Shown here piece after piece: positions 25,809-35,491 of a stretch of 64,000 nucleotides of DNA. Each line of letters opens with the position of its first letter. The first letter of the stretch is position 1. The notes below the pieces were generated by a model that was given only the letters and a program-made list of their open reading frames with translations, did not search any database and was not told the DNA's origin. Source of the stretch: Ruegeria pomeroyi (GTDB lineage Bacteria > Pseudomonadota > Alphaproteobacteria > Rhodobacterales > Rhodobacteraceae); assembly GCF_021405525.1 (NCBI RefSeq), contig NZ_JAGQAG010000001.1:2790001-2854000 (forward strand), in the 5' to 3' direction. The translations under genes were made by a program, and so were the position numbers.

Positions 25809-27737
25809 ATGGTACAGAACAACAAGGTCTTGACCGTCTCGTATGGGACGTTCTCCTGTACGCTCGAAGGGTTCGACGATTCTTTCGACACGATGAAGGC
25901 CATTGCCGAGTACTTCCGGGATCTCGCTGCCGACGACCGCTATTTCGGCGCTGAACCGCCGCAGCCGGATGCCGATATGCTTGCCCGGATCGCCGAGCGC
26001 GAGATCGCCCGTCAGGTCGAAGCGCGGCGGGATGAAAAGGGGATCGTGCTGCGCGCCGCAGCCCCCGCTGCACTGGTGTCCGCTTCGGTTTCAGAGCCGG
26101 TTCCCGCAGACCCTGCTCCGGCCACCTCCTTGACGGAGGCCCCCGCGGCCGAGGTCGCCCCGGCCCAACCTGAGGTCACAGCGCCGAAAGTAGCAGAAAT
26201 GCAGCCCGAACCGTTCGGCGAAGCGCAGGTCGAAGAGGCAACCGAAGAGACCTCGGCTGAGGCGCCGTTGGTAGACCAAACCGCCGAAGCCGAAATCGAC
26301 GAGGGAATGGTGGAGGACACGGACGAAGATGACAGCGAAGCAATGCTCGCCAACATCTCCGCACAGTTCGAAGACCTGGCCAAGGATGAAGAGGACAGTT
26401 GGGACGACGCCGAAATTAATACCTTGGCCGAGGCTGAACCGGTTGACAGCGCCCCTGAAATGCCGGCAGCCCCCGACTCCATCGCTGCCAAGCTGCAGCG
26501 CATCCGGGCCGTAGTGTCTCGGAATGAACAGGGCAGCCCTGCACAGACGCCCTATACCGAGGACGAACATGCCAGCAACCTAGCCGAACTCGATACGCTC
26601 GAGGCAGAGGTCGCACCACTCGAACAGGTCGACAGCGGACTTGCCGCGCGTTTCGTCTCGGACATGGATGAGCCCGACGAAGAAGCGCCCGAAGAGGCGA
26701 TTGCCGACGAGACGTCACAGACGGTCGAAGACATCCATCCGCGTGTTGCTGTCCGCGTCACCAAGATCAAGCGCAGCGAAATCGAGATAGCGGAAGAAGA
26801 GGCCGACCTCCCGATGACCGGCTCGCTTTCTCCGGAAGACGAGGACGATCTGCTGCGCGAGCTGGCCGCGGTCGAGGCGGAATACCTTGCCGAGCGCAGC
26901 TCGGATCAGGCTTACGACGACGAAGAGGACGATGAGATCGACCTGCTCAACCTCGACGAAGAAGACGAAGACACCTCGGACGTCGACGGTTCGCTCTTTA
27001 GCGAATTCGATGAGGTTGATGACAACGACACCGAAGAGGACACCGCCTTTCCGAACGAGGCTGCCATCTCCGGTGGCAACGACGATATTTCCCGACTGTT
27101 GGCTGCAGCAGACGAGAAACTGGACGACCCGGATCTGTCCCACACCCGCGAAACCTATTCGCGGATGCGGGCAGCAGTTGCCGCGACCCGGGCCGAGCGG
27201 TCAGCGGGCGGCACGATGGGCACCCATTCCAATGACGACGAGTACCGTTCCGATCTGTCCGAGGTGGTGCGCCCGCGTCGTCCGGTTACCAGCGGGAACA
27301 CACCGCGCGCTCAGGTCGCAGACCGACCCGCTCCGCTGAAACTGGTGGCCGAGCAGCGCATCGATACCAAGCGCGCCGCAACAAGTGGCCCAGTCCGCCC
27401 GCGCCGGGTGGCTAACCTTGTGCCGGGCGAACGCGCTGCCGAAGCCATCGAAGGCGGCTTTGCCAAGTATGTCGCGGAGACCGGCGCCAGCGGCCTGCAC
27501 GAGTTGCTGGAGGCGGCGGCCTCGTACCTGTCTTTTGTCGAGGGTCACGACCAGTTCTCTCGCCCGCAACTGATGAACAAAGTACGACAGCTTGACGATC
27601 AGGAATTCAATCGCGAGGACGGGCTGCGCTCATTCGGGCAACTTCTGCGCGAGGGCAAGCTGAAAAAGACCGCCAGCGGTCAATTCACTGCCTCGGGTCA
27701 GATCGGGTTCCGCCCCGATAACCGAGCTGCGGGCTGA
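25809..27737 (+). CDS. Large acidic protein with conserved ends, unknown function
   Basis: 642 aa. The N-terminal ~75 residues are compact and look conserved (LTVSYGTFSCTLEGFDDSF, MKAIAEYFRDLAADDRYFG, DADMLARIAEREIARQVEAR). A long disordered middle (~90-500) is extremely rich in Glu, Asp, Ala and Pro with short KIKRSEIE-like islands. The C-terminal ~130 residues are ordered again (FAKYVAETGASGLHELLEAAASYLSF, SRPQLMNKVRQLDDQEFNREDGLRSFGQLLREGKL; landmarks only). There is no signal peptide or membrane segment. Similar proteins occur in other Rhodobacteraceae, sometimes with unconvincing chemotaxis names. The base composition is slightly lower in G+C than its neighbours because of GAA/GAT codons. 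Confidence 0.7.
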   Translation: MVQNNKVLTVSYGTFSCTLEGFDDSFDTMKAIAEYFRDLAADDRYFGAEPPQPDADMLARIAEREIARQVEARRDEKGIVLRAAAPAALVSASVSEPVPADPAPATSLTEAPAAEVAPAQPEVTAPKVAEMQPEPFGEAQVEEATEETSAEAPLVDQTAEAEIDEGMVEDTDEDDSEAMLANISAQFEDLAKDEEDSWDDAEINTLAEAEPVDSAPEMPAAPDSIAAKLQRIRAVVSRNEQGSPAQTPYTEDEHASNLAELDTLEAEVAPLEQVDSGLAARFVSDMDEPDEEAPEEAIADETSQTVEDIHPRVAVRVTKIKRSEIEIAEEEADLPMTGSLSPEDEDDLLRELAAVEAEYLAERSSDQAYDDEEDDEIDLLNLDEEDEDTSDVDGSLFSEFDEVDDNDTEEDTAFPNEAAISGGNDDISRLLAAADEKLDDPDLSHTRETYSRMRAAVAATRAERSAGGTMGTHSNDDEYRSDLSEVVRPRRPVTSGNTPRAQVADRPAPLKLVAEQRIDTKRAATSGPVRPRRVANLVPGERAAEAIEGGFAKYVAETGASGLHELLEAAASYLSFVEGHDQFSRPQLMNKVRQLDDQEFNREDGLRSFGQLLREGKLKKTASGQFTASGQIGFRPDNRAAG

Positions 27738-27758
27738 CCCGCTAAATAGCTCAAAAGC

Positions 27759-27794
27759 GCAAAACGGCACCCCGATATCGCGGTGCCGTTTTGC
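27759..27794. terminator. Bidirectional terminator between convergent genes
   Basis: GCAAAACGGCACC (27759-27771) and GGTGCCGTTTTGC (27782-27794) form a perfect 13-bp stem around a 10-nt loop. The A/T tracts lie inside the stem, so either strand ends in a U-run. Confidence 0.8.
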
Positions 27795-27811
27795 ACTTCA
27801 AGGGCCTTGCC

Positions 27812-28207
27812 TCACTCATCCACGTCATCGACATCGGATTGCCCGGCCAAGTGTCGCCGTACATGGCTCCAGCTCAGGCCAACCCCCAACACAACCGACA
27901 AAGCAAAGATACCAAGCCATACATTCACAGTTGTATTATCGAGATGCAGCAGGCCGAAATCGAAAAGGACCCAGAGCAACGAGGCGATGACCGACAACAC
28001 CAGTGCCATACCGAACGGGCCGATCGAGCGCAGGGTCGCACGCAAGTAGATGATATAGCCAATCGTCAGAAGTAGCCCCATGAATACGGCCACAGACAGA
28101 TGGGTCTGGTAGTTCCAGTATGCCCATCTGACATAGTTAATCTCCGTCGGGTTGTAGGTCAGCGCCAATAACCCGAAGGCAAACATCCATCGCAGGAAAA
28201 CGCCCAT
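27812..28207 (-). CDS. DUF6524 family membrane protein
   Basis: A 131-aa protein with four hydrophobic segments. The N-terminus (FLRWMFAFGLLALTYNPTEINYVRWA) and later YLRATLRSIGPFGMALV and GVGLSWSHVRRHLAGQSDVDDVDE match my recollection of DUF6524, found in Rhodobacteraceae; landmarks are quoted in parts. The tail is acidic and cytosolic. Function unknown. Divergent from purA across 156 bp. Confidence 0.75.
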   Translation of the reverse strand: MGVFLRWMFAFGLLALTYNPTEINYVRWAYWNYQTHLSVAVFMGLLLTIGYIIYLRATLRSIGPFGMALVLSVIASLLWVLFDFGLLHLDNTTVNVWLGIFALSVVLGVGLSWSHVRRHLAGQSDVDDVDE

Positions 28208-28363
28208 GTCCCGAACCGCCTGTTGTTTTTTTTGCCGCTAGGAATCGCCCATATAGACGAATCTGTCCAGTGATTCAGATCACATGCGGCGAAAATGCGG
28301 TTTCCCTGCCGCGCGCGCACCGGTATATGGGCGCGGGTTTGTAACACCAGCAAAGGACCAGAT

Positions 28364-29659
28364 ATGGCCAACGTCGTCGTTGTCGGCGCCCAATGGGGCG
28401 ACGAGGGTAAGGGCAAGATCGTGGATTGGCTCAGCGAGCGTGCCGATGTGATCGCGCGCTTTCAGGGCGGCCACAATGCCGGCCATACGCTGGTGATCGA
28501 CAGCAAGGTCTACAAGCTGCACGCGCTGCCCTCGGGCGTGGTGCGCGGCGGCAAGCTGAGCGTGATCGGCAATGGCGTGGTGCTGGACCCCTGGCATCTG
28601 CTGGGCGAGATCGAGACGGTACAGGCGCAGGGTGTCGAGATCACCCCCGAAACGCTGATGATCGCCGAGAACACGCCGCTGATCCTGCCGCTGCATGGCG
28701 AGTTGGACCGCGCGCGCGAGGATGCTGCCAGCAAGGGCACCAAGATCGGCACCACCGGCCGCGGCATCGGCCCGGCTTATGAGGACAAGGTAGGCCGCCG
28801 TGCAATCCGCGTTGCCGATCTGGCAGACGAGGCCACGCTGGTTGCCCGTGTCGACCGCGCATTGCAGCACCACAATCCCCTGCGCAAGGGGCTAGGTGTC
28901 GAGCCGGTCGATCGTGACGCGCTGATCGCAAAGCTGCGGGAGATCGCGCCGCGCATCCTGCCCTTTGCCGCACCGGTCTGGAAAGTGCTCAACGAGAAAC
29001 GCAAGGCGGGCAAGCGCATCCTGTTCGAGGGCGCCCAGGGCGCGCTTCTGGATATCGACTTTGGCACCTATCCCTTTGTCACCTCGTCGAACGTGATTGC
29101 CGGGCAATCGGCCACAGGGGTGGGCATCGGCCCGAACTCGATCGACTTCGTTCTGGGCATCGTCAAAGCCTATACCACCCGCGTCGGCGAAGGCCCCTTC
29201 CCCACCGAACTGCACGACGCCGATGGCGAACGGCTTGGCACGCGCGGCCATGAGTTTGGCACCACGACCGGGCGCAAGCGGCGCTGCGGCTGGTTCGACG
29301 CGGCGCTGTTGCGCCAGACCTGCGCCACCAGCGGTATCAACGGCATCGCGCTGACCAAGCTTGACGTGCTGGACGGGTTCGAGACGTTGAAAATCTGCGT
29401 CGGCTACGATCTGGACGGTACCCGGCTCGATTACCTGCCCACCGCCGCCGACCAACAGGCGCGCTGCACGCCCATCTACGAGGAAATGCCCGGCTGGTCG
29501 GAATCGACCGAGGGCGCGCGCAGCTGGGCCGACCTGCCCGCCAATGCGATCAAATATGTCCGCCGTGTCGAGGAACTGATCGACTGCCCGGTCGCCATGC
29601 TCTCGACCAGCCCGGAGCGGGAGGACACCATCCTGGTGACCGACCCGTTCGCCGACTGA
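28364..29659 (+). CDS. purA: Adenylosuccinate synthase
   Basis: A 431-aa enzyme forming adenylosuccinate from IMP, aspartate and GTP, committing purine flow to AMP. The P-loop-like [13 protein letters not shown] is at residues ~10-22, with [29 protein letters not shown] (with the catalytic-region Arg), [21 protein letters not shown] and [13 protein letters not shown] following. The ATG at 28364 has AAAGGA at good spacing; upstream in-frame codons lack homology. The stop overlaps the next gene (TGATG). Confidence 0.98.
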   Translation: MANVVVVGAQWGDEGKGKIVDWLSERADVIARFQGGHNAGHTLVIDSKVYKLHALPSGVVRGGKLSVIGNGVVLDPWHLLGEIETVQAQGVEITPETLMIAENTPLILPLHGELDRAREDAASKGTKIGTTGRGIGPAYEDKVGRRAIRVADLADEATLVARVDRALQHHNPLRKGLGVEPVDRDALIAKLREIAPRILPFAAPVWKVLNEKRKAGKRILFEGAQGALLDIDFGTYPFVTSSNVIAGQSATGVGIGPNSIDFVLGIVKAYTTRVGEGPFPTELHDADGERLGTRGHEFGTTTGRKRRCGWFDAALLRQTCATSGINGIALTKLDVLDGFETLKICVGYDLDGTRLDYLPTAADQQARCTPIYEEMPGWSESTEGARSWADLPANAIKYVRRVEELIDCPVAMLSTSPEREDTILVTDPFAD

Positions 29660-29892
29660 TGGCGCTGTCGCACAAGGCCCGCCGCCGCTGGTCGCTGGTC
29701 GTCCTGCTGGTGGCGCTGCCGCTTTACATCGTGGTGGCGGTCACCCTGACGGATTGGCTGCGCGCCCGGTTCGACGGGTTGCCTGTGCTAGTCGAACTGG
29801 TGATTTTCGTCGGCCTCGGGATCCTCTGGATCCTGCCGTTCAAGGCCGTGTTTCGCGGGGTCGGTCAGGCCGACCCCGACGACAGGGGCTGA
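29659..29892 (+). CDS. DUF2842 small membrane protein
   Basis: A 77-aa protein with a basic N-terminus (SHKARRRWSL) and two transmembrane segments (VVLLVALPLYIVVAVTLTDWL and VELVIFVGLGILWILPF). The ending KAVFRGVGQADPDD is typical of DUF2842 in alphaproteobacteria. It is translationally coupled to purA by overlap of stop and start codons. Function unknown. Confidence 0.88.
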   Translation: MALSHKARRRWSLVVLLVALPLYIVVAVTLTDWLRARFDGLPVLVELVIFVGLGILWILPFKAVFRGVGQADPDDRG

Positions 29893-30225
29893 TCACTCGG
29901 CCAGCCGCACCGGCTGGCCATGTGGCGTTGTCAGATAGGCACGCTCCCAGGCCGCGCGCATTTCGGCGCGTTCCTCGGGGGCGGCCTCGCCTGCCTCACT
30001 CAGAAGCCTCTCCAACGTCTCCAGCCACGCGTTGAAGTAATCCTCGCCCCCGTCCAGATCGCGCGACAGCCCGTGCCGTTTCAACGTGGCGGAAAACCGG
30101 TCCACCCACTCGGCCCAGGTGAACCGCCCCGCCTCGTTCAGATGCACCGTCAGGGCAAAGACCTGCGCATGCCAGGGCTCGGCAAAGACCGGCTCGGGGG
30201 CCGCGATATCGGGGCACTCGCTCAT
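29893..30225 (-). CDS. Nitrile hydratase accessory protein (activator)
   Basis: A 110-aa protein resembling P14K/NHase activators, which deliver cobalt and help oxidise the active-site cysteines through subunit exchange. Landmarks are VFAEPWHAQVFALTVHLNEAG, FTWAEWVDRFSATL and DYFNAWLETLERLL. It is the last gene of an alpha-beta-accessory operon and its start overlaps the end of the beta-subunit gene. It is homologous to the N-terminal half of the beta subunit, as expected for this family. Confidence 0.88.
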   Translation of the reverse strand: MSECPDIAAPEPVFAEPWHAQVFALTVHLNEAGRFTWAEWVDRFSATLKRHGLSRDLDGGEDYFNAWLETLERLLSEAGEAAPEERAEMRAAWERAYLTTPHGQPVRLAE

Positions 30226-30896
30226 GCCGGCTCCAGATAGCTCTGCCAGAGGTCCAGCACCACCTCATCCCTCGGCGCCTCGGGGTCGGCCCACAGCTCC
30301 GAGGCCGGAAAGGCCACCGCATAAAGCGGCTCGGGGGCCTCGCCCAGCCGGTGCGCATTGCTGTCGGGCAATACATGGCTGCCGTGTTTCAGCACGATCC
30401 GCCCGCGCGCACCCGCCGCATAGGTGGGAAGCCGGGTATGGCCGCCATCGACCAGCCGGTTCGCCGCCGGGCGCAGGGTGCGCACTGCCTGCCCCACCTC
30501 GAACCGGGGCGCGACATTCGACGGGCGGTCCGCCGGACCGCCGCGCGCCAGCACAGCGGCCACCGCCTCGGCCTTCATCGCGCGTTCGGCCAGCGGGTGA
30601 GCCCCCGCCGCGCCATCTCCACGCAGGTCTTCCTCGGTCAGCACTCCGGTCTCGACCAGCAGATCGGCCAGCGCCGCGATCCACTTCTCGAAATAGCTGA
30701 AACGGCCATAATCCGCCGGTGACAGCCGCTCGCGCGCATGGCGCGAGACGTCTATGTTCCACTGTCCCAGCGCCCCCGCCGCCAAGGTCAGCGCCAAGGC
30801 CCGCGCCTGCCAGTCGCCCAGCTGCGGGATACCGTCGGCCTCGGGCGTGATAGCCCCATCGCCGAACCGCCCGCCCATGTCATGCACCCGTGTCAT
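30222..30896 (-). CDS. nthB: Nitrile hydratase beta subunit
   Basis: A 224-aa structural subunit of nitrile hydratase, which converts nitriles to amides. The N-terminus [14 protein letters not shown] is diagnostic. The C-terminal SH3-like barrel contains [51 protein letters not shown] (landmarks [11 protein letters not shown] and HVLPDSNAH) and [14 protein letters not shown]. The start at 30896 overlaps the alpha-subunit stop by 4 bp. The operon order alpha-beta-accessory is that of Co-type enzymes. Confidence 0.94.
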   Translation of the reverse strand: MTRVHDMGGRFGDGAITPEADGIPQLGDWQARALALTLAAGALGQWNIDVSRHARERLSPADYGRFSYFEKWIAALADLLVETGVLTEEDLRGDGAAGAHPLAERAMKAEAVAAVLARGGPADRPSNVAPRFEVGQAVRTLRPAANRLVDGGHTRLPTYAAGARGRIVLKHGSHVLPDSNAHRLGEAPEPLYAVAFPASELWADPEAPRDEVVLDLWQSYLEPA

Positions 30897-31507
30897 GCGG
30901 GCACCCGCGCCAGTCCGGTGCCGATCATGCTGTCGCGCGTCACCAGTTCGGCCAGCGCCTCCTCGTTCAGCCCCTCGCTCCCCTCGGGCCGCATCGGCAG
31001 CACCAGATAGCGGATCTCGGCCGTCGAATCCCACACGCGTACCGCGGTCCCCTCGGGCAGGCTCACCCCGAACTCGGCCAGCACCTTGCGTGGCTCGCGC
31101 ACCGCGCGCGACCGATAGGCGTCGGATTTGTACCAGCCCGGCGGAATGCCCAACAGCGGCCAAGGATAGCAACTGCACAGGGTGCAGACGACCATGTTAT
31201 GGGTCTCGGGCGTGTTCTCGACCACGACCATGTGTTCACCCTGCCTCCCGTAATATCCCAGCTCGGTCAACAGCGGCATGGCATCGGCCAACAGCGCCGT
31301 CTTGAACGCCGGATCGGCCCAGGCCCGCGCCACCACACGCGCCCCGTTCTGCGGGCCGATGCGATTCTGATAGGTGTCGATGATCTCGTCCAGCGCGGCC
31401 GGATCGATCAGCCCCTTGCGGGTCAGGATCGTCTCGAGCGCCTTGACGCGCAGCGCCGGGTCCGGGGGAAGAAGGGAATGCGGGTGGTCGTGATGGTCAT
31501 GTGGCAT
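30893..31507 (-). CDS. nthA: Nitrile hydratase alpha subunit, cobalt type
   Basis: A 204-aa catalytic subunit. The metal claw is VCTLCSC (residues 107-113): Cys108, Cys111 and Cys113 plus Ser112 and main-chain amides. Thr in the third position of the motif (CTLCSC) marks cobalt enzymes, whereas iron enzymes have Ser (CSLCSC). It is followed by [15 protein letters not shown]. The N-terminus is His-rich ([10 protein letters not shown]), which may help metal binding. I prefer the start at 31507; an ATG at 31534 would add nine residues. No amidase gene is adjacent. Confidence 0.95.
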   Translation of the reverse strand: MPHDHHDHPHSLLPPDPALRVKALETILTRKGLIDPAALDEIIDTYQNRIGPQNGARVVARAWADPAFKTALLADAMPLLTELGYYGRQGEHMVVVENTPETHNMVVCTLCSCYPWPLLGIPPGWYKSDAYRSRAVREPRKVLAEFGVSLPEGTAVRVWDSTAEIRYLVLPMRPEGSEGLNEEALAELVTRDSMIGTGLARVPA

Positions 31508-31657
31508 GGCGCAAAGACTGCCGCGCCGCCCCAACCCTGTCCAGCCTCTTTGCGGTGATGAATGGCATTACCGGAGGTGATCCAAACTCGCGGCTTGCCC
31601 CTGCGGGCAAACTTGCATAGATACCACGCGATACTCGCCACCGGCCGCAGGAACACC

Positions 31658-32020
31658 ATGGAAAACGTCGTCCTCATCATTCACCTTCTCCTGGCTCTGG
31701 GCCTGATCGCCGTCGTCCTGATGCAGCGGTCCGAAGGTGGCGGCCTGGGCATGGGTGGCGGCGGCGGTGCGATGACCGGCCGCGCGGCCGCAACCGCGCT
31801 CAGCAAGGTGACGTGGGTTTTGGCCATCGCGTTCATCGTGACCTCGATCACCCTAACCGTGATCGCGGCGCAAAAGGCATCGGGCACCTCGGTCATCGAC
31901 CGTCTGGGCGTTCCGGCGCCCGAAGCATCCGAGCCCGCCACACCCAACGTTCCGGCAGGCAGCGACCTGTTGCCGCCCAGCGCGGGCGACAATGCACCCC
32001 TGGTGCCCAAGGCCGACTGA
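31658..32020 (+). CDS. secG: Preprotein translocase subunit SecG
   Basis: A 120-aa small subunit of the SecYEG channel. Two transmembrane segments (NVVLIIHLLLALGLIAVVLMQ and VTWVLAIAFIVTSITLTVIAA) flank the glycine-rich cytoplasmic loop SEGGGLGMGGGGGAMTGRAA characteristic of SecG. A proline/alanine-rich tail follows. The start at 31658 has AGGA upstream. Divergent from the nitrile hydratase operon. Confidence 0.94.
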   Translation: MENVVLIIHLLLALGLIAVVLMQRSEGGGLGMGGGGGAMTGRAAATALSKVTWVLAIAFIVTSITLTVIAAQKASGTSVIDRLGVPAPEASEPATPNVPAGSDLLPPSAGDNAPLVPKAD

Positions 32021-32182
32021 TCTACAACAGTTTGCACTCCTGGTGAGGGCCGCAACAGCATCTTGCGGTTCTCTTGCGCAATTGGCGCGAATCCTCTATA
32101 CGTGAAGTCCCGTGATGCTGCGGTTTTTCCGAAACCGCCGGGCAGCTGATTTATGACTTCTCACGGGGGCAGCCGAACACTC

Positions 32183-33826
32183 ATGGCACGTTTTATCTTC
32201 ATCACCGGCGGTGTCGTTTCTTCGCTTGGCAAGGGTCTGGCCTCGGCCGCATTGGGCGCATTGCTGCAAGCGCGCGGATTTTCCGTCCGCCTGCGCAAGC
32301 TCGACCCCTATCTGAACGTCGATCCGGGCACCATGTCGCCCTTTGAACATGGCGAGGTTTTCGTCACCGATGACGGAGCCGAGACCGACCTGGACCTCGG
32401 CCATTACGAACGCTTCACCGGGGTGGCGGCGCGCAAGACGGACTCGGTCAGCTCGGGCCGGATCTATTCCAACGTGCTGGAGAAAGAGCGGCGCGGCGAC
32501 TACCTCGGCAAGACCATCCAGGTCATTCCCCACGTCACCAACGAGATCAAGGATTTCATCTCGATCGGCGAGGACGAGGTCGATTTCATGCTCTGCGAGA
32601 TCGGCGGTACCGTCGGCGATATCGAGGGCCTGCCCTTCTTCGAGGCGATCCGCCAGTTTTCCCAGGACAAGCCGCGCGGCCAGTGCATCTTCATGCACCT
32701 GACGCTGCTGCCCTATATCAAGGCCAGCGGCGAGCTGAAGACCAAGCCCACCCAGCACTCGGTCAAGGAGCTTCGCTCCATCGGCATCGCCCCCGATATC
32801 CTGGTCTGCCGCTCCGAAGGGCCGATCCCGCAGAAAGAGCGCGAGAAACTGGCGCTCTTCTGCAACGTCCGCCCCGATGCGGTGATCGCCGCGCAGGATC
32901 TCTCGACCATCTACGACGCGCCGTTGGCCTATCACGCCGAGGGGCTGGATCAGGCGGTGCTGGACGCGTTCCAGATCAGCCCGGCGCCCAAACCAGACCT
33001 GACGAAATGGGAAGACGTCAGCGACCGCATCCACAACCCCGAAGGCGAGGTCAAGGTCGCCATCGTCGGCAAGTACACCCAGCTGGAAGACGCCTATAAA
33101 TCCATCGCCGAGGCGCTGACCCATGGCGGCATGGCCAATCGCGTGAAGGTCAGGATCGAATGGGTCGATGCCGAGATCTTCGACCGCGAGGATCCCGCGC
33201 CCTATCTCGAGGGCTTCCATGCCATCCTGGTGCCCGGCGGCTTTGGCGAGCGCGGCACCGAGGGCAAGATCAAGGCGGCGCAATATGCCCGCGAACACCA
33301 GGTCCCCTATCTGGGCATCTGCCTGGGCATGCAGATGGCGGTGATCGAGGCGGCGCGCAATGTGGCGGGCATGGCCAGCGCCGGATCCGAGGAGTTCGAT
33401 CACGAGGCGGGCGCCAAACGGTTCGAGCCGGTAGTCTACCACCTCAAGGAATGGGTGCAGGGCAACTACAAGGTCAGCCGCAAGGTCGACGACGACAAGG
33501 GCGGCACCATGCGGCTCGGCGCATATGACGCGGTGCTGGCCGAAGGCTCGAAAGTGGCCGAGGTCTATGGCACCTGCAACATCGAGGAACGCCACCGCCA
33601 CCGCTACGAGGTGGATATCAAGTACCGCGACAAGCTGGAAAAGGCGGGGCTGCGGTTCTCCGGCATGTCGCCCGACGGGCGCCTGCCCGAGATCGTGGAA
33701 TGGGCGGACCACCCCTGGTTCATCGGGGTTCAGTATCACCCCGAACTGAAATCGAAACCCTTTGCGCCACATCCGCTCTTTGCCGATTTCGTGCGCGCCG
33801 CCAAGGAAAGCTCGCGCCTGGTCTAA
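32183..33826 (+). CDS. pyrG: CTP synthase
   Basis: A 547-aa enzyme aminating UTP to CTP. The N-terminal synthetase domain has [48 protein letters not shown] (landmark only) and the Mg site. The C-terminal class I glutamine amidotransferase domain has [12 protein letters not shown], the nucleophile block [12 protein letters not shown] and a His/Glu pair in [10 protein letters not shown]. The ATG at 32183 begins at the conserved [10 protein letters not shown]. It follows secG by 162 bp. Confidence 0.98.
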   Translation: MARFIFITGGVVSSLGKGLASAALGALLQARGFSVRLRKLDPYLNVDPGTMSPFEHGEVFVTDDGAETDLDLGHYERFTGVAARKTDSVSSGRIYSNVLEKERRGDYLGKTIQVIPHVTNEIKDFISIGEDEVDFMLCEIGGTVGDIEGLPFFEAIRQFSQDKPRGQCIFMHLTLLPYIKASGELKTKPTQHSVKELRSIGIAPDILVCRSEGPIPQKEREKLALFCNVRPDAVIAAQDLSTIYDAPLAYHAEGLDQAVLDAFQISPAPKPDLTKWEDVSDRIHNPEGEVKVAIVGKYTQLEDAYKSIAEALTHGGMANRVKVRIEWVDAEIFDREDPAPYLEGFHAILVPGGFGERGTEGKIKAAQYAREHQVPYLGICLGMQMAVIEAARNVAGMASAGSEEFDHEAGAKRFEPVVYHLKEWVQGNYKVSRKVDDDKGGTMRLGAYDAVLAEGSKVAEVYGTCNIEERHRHRYEVDIKYRDKLEKAGLRFSGMSPDGRLPEIVEWADHPWFIGVQYHPELKSKPFAPHPLFADFVRAAKESSRLV

Positions 33827-33835
33827 GCGAAAGAT

Positions 33836-33895
33836 GGGGGCTCTGCCCCCGTCGCCTTCGGCGCCTCCCCCGGGATATTTTCAGCAAGAGGAAAG
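33836..33895 (-). repeat. Intergenic hairpin repeat, copy 4 (reverse orientation)
   Basis: GGGGGC-TCT-GCCCCC (33836-33850) is followed by CGCC-TTC-GGCG, then CCCCCGGGATATTT (33867-33880) and TCAGCAAGAGGAAAG. On the minus strand this reads as the same core-then-hairpins order as copies 1-3. It starts 9 bp after the pyrG stop and probably terminates it. Confidence 0.65.
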
Positions 33896-33910
33896 TACAG
33901 GGTGCAATCC

Positions 33911-34003
33911 TGCTTCTTTCTGGTTCGAAATACTCCGGAGCGCGAGGCAGCGCCTCGCATGCCGCGCCGCAGGCGCGAAAACAGGCGGGCGCGCCGCAGG
34001 CGC
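33911..34003 (+). repeat. Intergenic hairpin repeat, copy 5, with extra GCA-loop hairpins
   Basis: A degenerate core TTCTTTCTGGTTCGAAATACTCCGG is followed by GCGAGGC/GCCTCGC with loop AGC (33942-33958), CGCGCC/GGCGCG with loop GCA (33963-33977) and GCGCC/GGCGC with loop GCA (33991-34003). It lies between convergent pyrG and dipeptidase genes and links the two repeat classes of this window. Confidence 0.6.
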
Positions 34004-34018
34004 TCATTTTGTGAACAG

Positions 34019-35059
34019 TCAGGCGGCCTCGCCCCAGGTATCGGCCAGAACCCGCATCCAGTTGCTCCAGCAGATACGCTCGATCCGGGCCGCAGGATAG
34101 CCGTGCCGCTCCATTGCCTCGATCAGGGCCGGCAACTTGTCGACCGAATTGAGCCAGCCAGGCGGCGTGCAGCCATCGTAATCCGAGCCGATGGCCACGC
34201 CCTCCTCGCCCAGCCTGCCCAGCAAGTGGTCGAATTGCGCCATCAGCCACGCTGCGGGAATGTCATCGTCCGGGCGCCCGTCGGGGCGCAGGAAGGTGGA
34301 TTCGAAATTCACCCCCGCCAGGCCTCCGCTCTCGGCCATGATCCGGAGCTGTTCATCGGTCAGGTTGCGCGCATGCGGTACCCGTGCATGGGCGTTGGAA
34401 TGGGTCGCCACCAGCGGGCGCGTCGATATCGCCGCCACGTCACGGAACCCGGCCAGGTTCAGATGACTGAGATCGACCAGAATCCGCATCTCCGCGCAGC
34501 GCGCGATCAGGGCGCGGCCACGCTCGGTCAGGCCCGGCCCGATATCGGGGCCGGAAGGATAGCAGAACGGCACTCCGTGACCAAAGGCGTTGGGCCGGCT
34601 CCAGACCGGCCCAAGCGAGCGCAGACCCAGCGCGTATAGCTCCTCGAGTTCATAGAAATCGGAGCCGATTCCCTCGGCCCCTTCCAGATGCAGGATTGCA
34701 GCCAACAGCCCTTCGTCCCGAGCCCGCGCGATCTGGCCAGTGCTGGTACAGATCCGCAGCGCGCCTGCCTCTTCCAGCGCCACCAGCGTGTCGGCCTGGG
34801 CCCGGATCATCTCCCAGGCCTGCGGTTCGGGCACCGGTTCGGGCAGAGGCAGATCGTATTCCGGGCCCAGCGCGCTGAAATCCGTGGCACCGTCAGAGCG
34901 CGCCCAAAGCGCGAAGAAACCGCCACCAAACCCGCCAGCCCGCGCGCGCGGCAGGTCGAGTTGCCCCGGCAGCCCGGTCAGGAACCTACCCGCGGCAGCC
35001 CGGCCGCCGGCGCGGGCGAGCTCGGTCAAGACATCGTTATGGCCATCGAAGACAATCAT
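34019..35059 (-). CDS. Membrane dipeptidase family (peptidase M19)
   Basis: A 346-aa zinc-dependent enzyme of the renal dipeptidase family. The N-terminal metal motif is FDGHNDVLTEL. Later blocks are LHLEGAEGIGSDFYELEELYALGLRSLGPVWSRPN (landmarks HLEGAE and LGLRSLGPVW), LVDLSHLN, PLVATHSNAHARVPHARNLTDEQLR with ligand histidines, and GSDYDG. Bacterial members cleave dipeptides, including D-amino-acid types. The start at 35059 gives the family length; the frame stays open far upstream, but that extension is not coding. Confidence 0.9.
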   Translation of the reverse strand: MIVFDGHNDVLTELARAGGRAAAGRFLTGLPGQLDLPRARAGGFGGGFFALWARSDGATDFSALGPEYDLPLPEPVPEPQAWEMIRAQADTLVALEEAGALRICTSTGQIARARDEGLLAAILHLEGAEGIGSDFYELEELYALGLRSLGPVWSRPNAFGHGVPFCYPSGPDIGPGLTERGRALIARCAEMRILVDLSHLNLAGFRDVAAISTRPLVATHSNAHARVPHARNLTDEQLRIMAESGGLAGVNFESTFLRPDGRPDDDIPAAWLMAQFDHLLGRLGEEGVAIGSDYDGCTPPGWLNSVDKLPALIEAMERHGYPAARIERICWSNWMRVLADTWGEAA

Positions 35060-35155
35060 GCCAGCAAGTTTGCCCGATTTCCGCGCCTGCACAAGCGGGA
35101 TTGCATCGCCGCGCGTTGCGGGCCACCCTGCGGCCTGAACGACGAGGAGACAATC

Positions 35156-35449
35156 ATGCCCAAAGGATACTGGGTCGCCCATGTGGATGTGGACGACATG
35201 GACACTTACAAGAGTTATATCGCGGCCAACGCGGCGCCTTTTGCCGAATATGGCGCCCGGTTCCTGGTCCGTGGTGGCGGGAGCGAGACGCGCGAGGGCC
35301 AGGCCCGCGCGCGCACCGTGGTGATCGAGTTTCCCAGCTATGAGGCGGCGCTGGCCTGTTACGACAGTCCCGGCTATCAGGCGGCCAAGGCCCTGCGTGA
35401 CCCGGTCTCGACCGGCGATCTGGTTATCATCCAAGGCTATGACGGGTAG
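35156..35449 (+). CDS. DUF1330 family protein
   Basis: A 97-aa protein with the ferredoxin-like (dimeric alpha/beta barrel) pattern of DUF1330. Landmarks are GYWVAHVDVDDMDTYKSYI, APFAEYGARFLVRGG, RTVVIEFPSYEAALACYDSPGYQAAKALR (in parts) and GDLVIIQGYDG. GAGGAGA lies upstream of the ATG. The family includes putative small oxygenase or isomerase-like proteins without settled activity. It is divergent from the dipeptidase by ~96 bp. Confidence 0.88.
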   Translation: MPKGYWVAHVDVDDMDTYKSYIAANAAPFAEYGARFLVRGGGSETREGQARARTVVIEFPSYEAALACYDSPGYQAAKALRDPVSTGDLVIIQGYDG

Positions 35450-35491
35450 AACACGCTTGGCCAGACGCAACATATGGGATAGATTGCGCCC

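Noticed and set aside
32096-33772. 558-aa open frame opposite pyrG
   Set aside because: Antisense of pyrG. The codon pattern and conserved motifs support pyrG on the plus strand.
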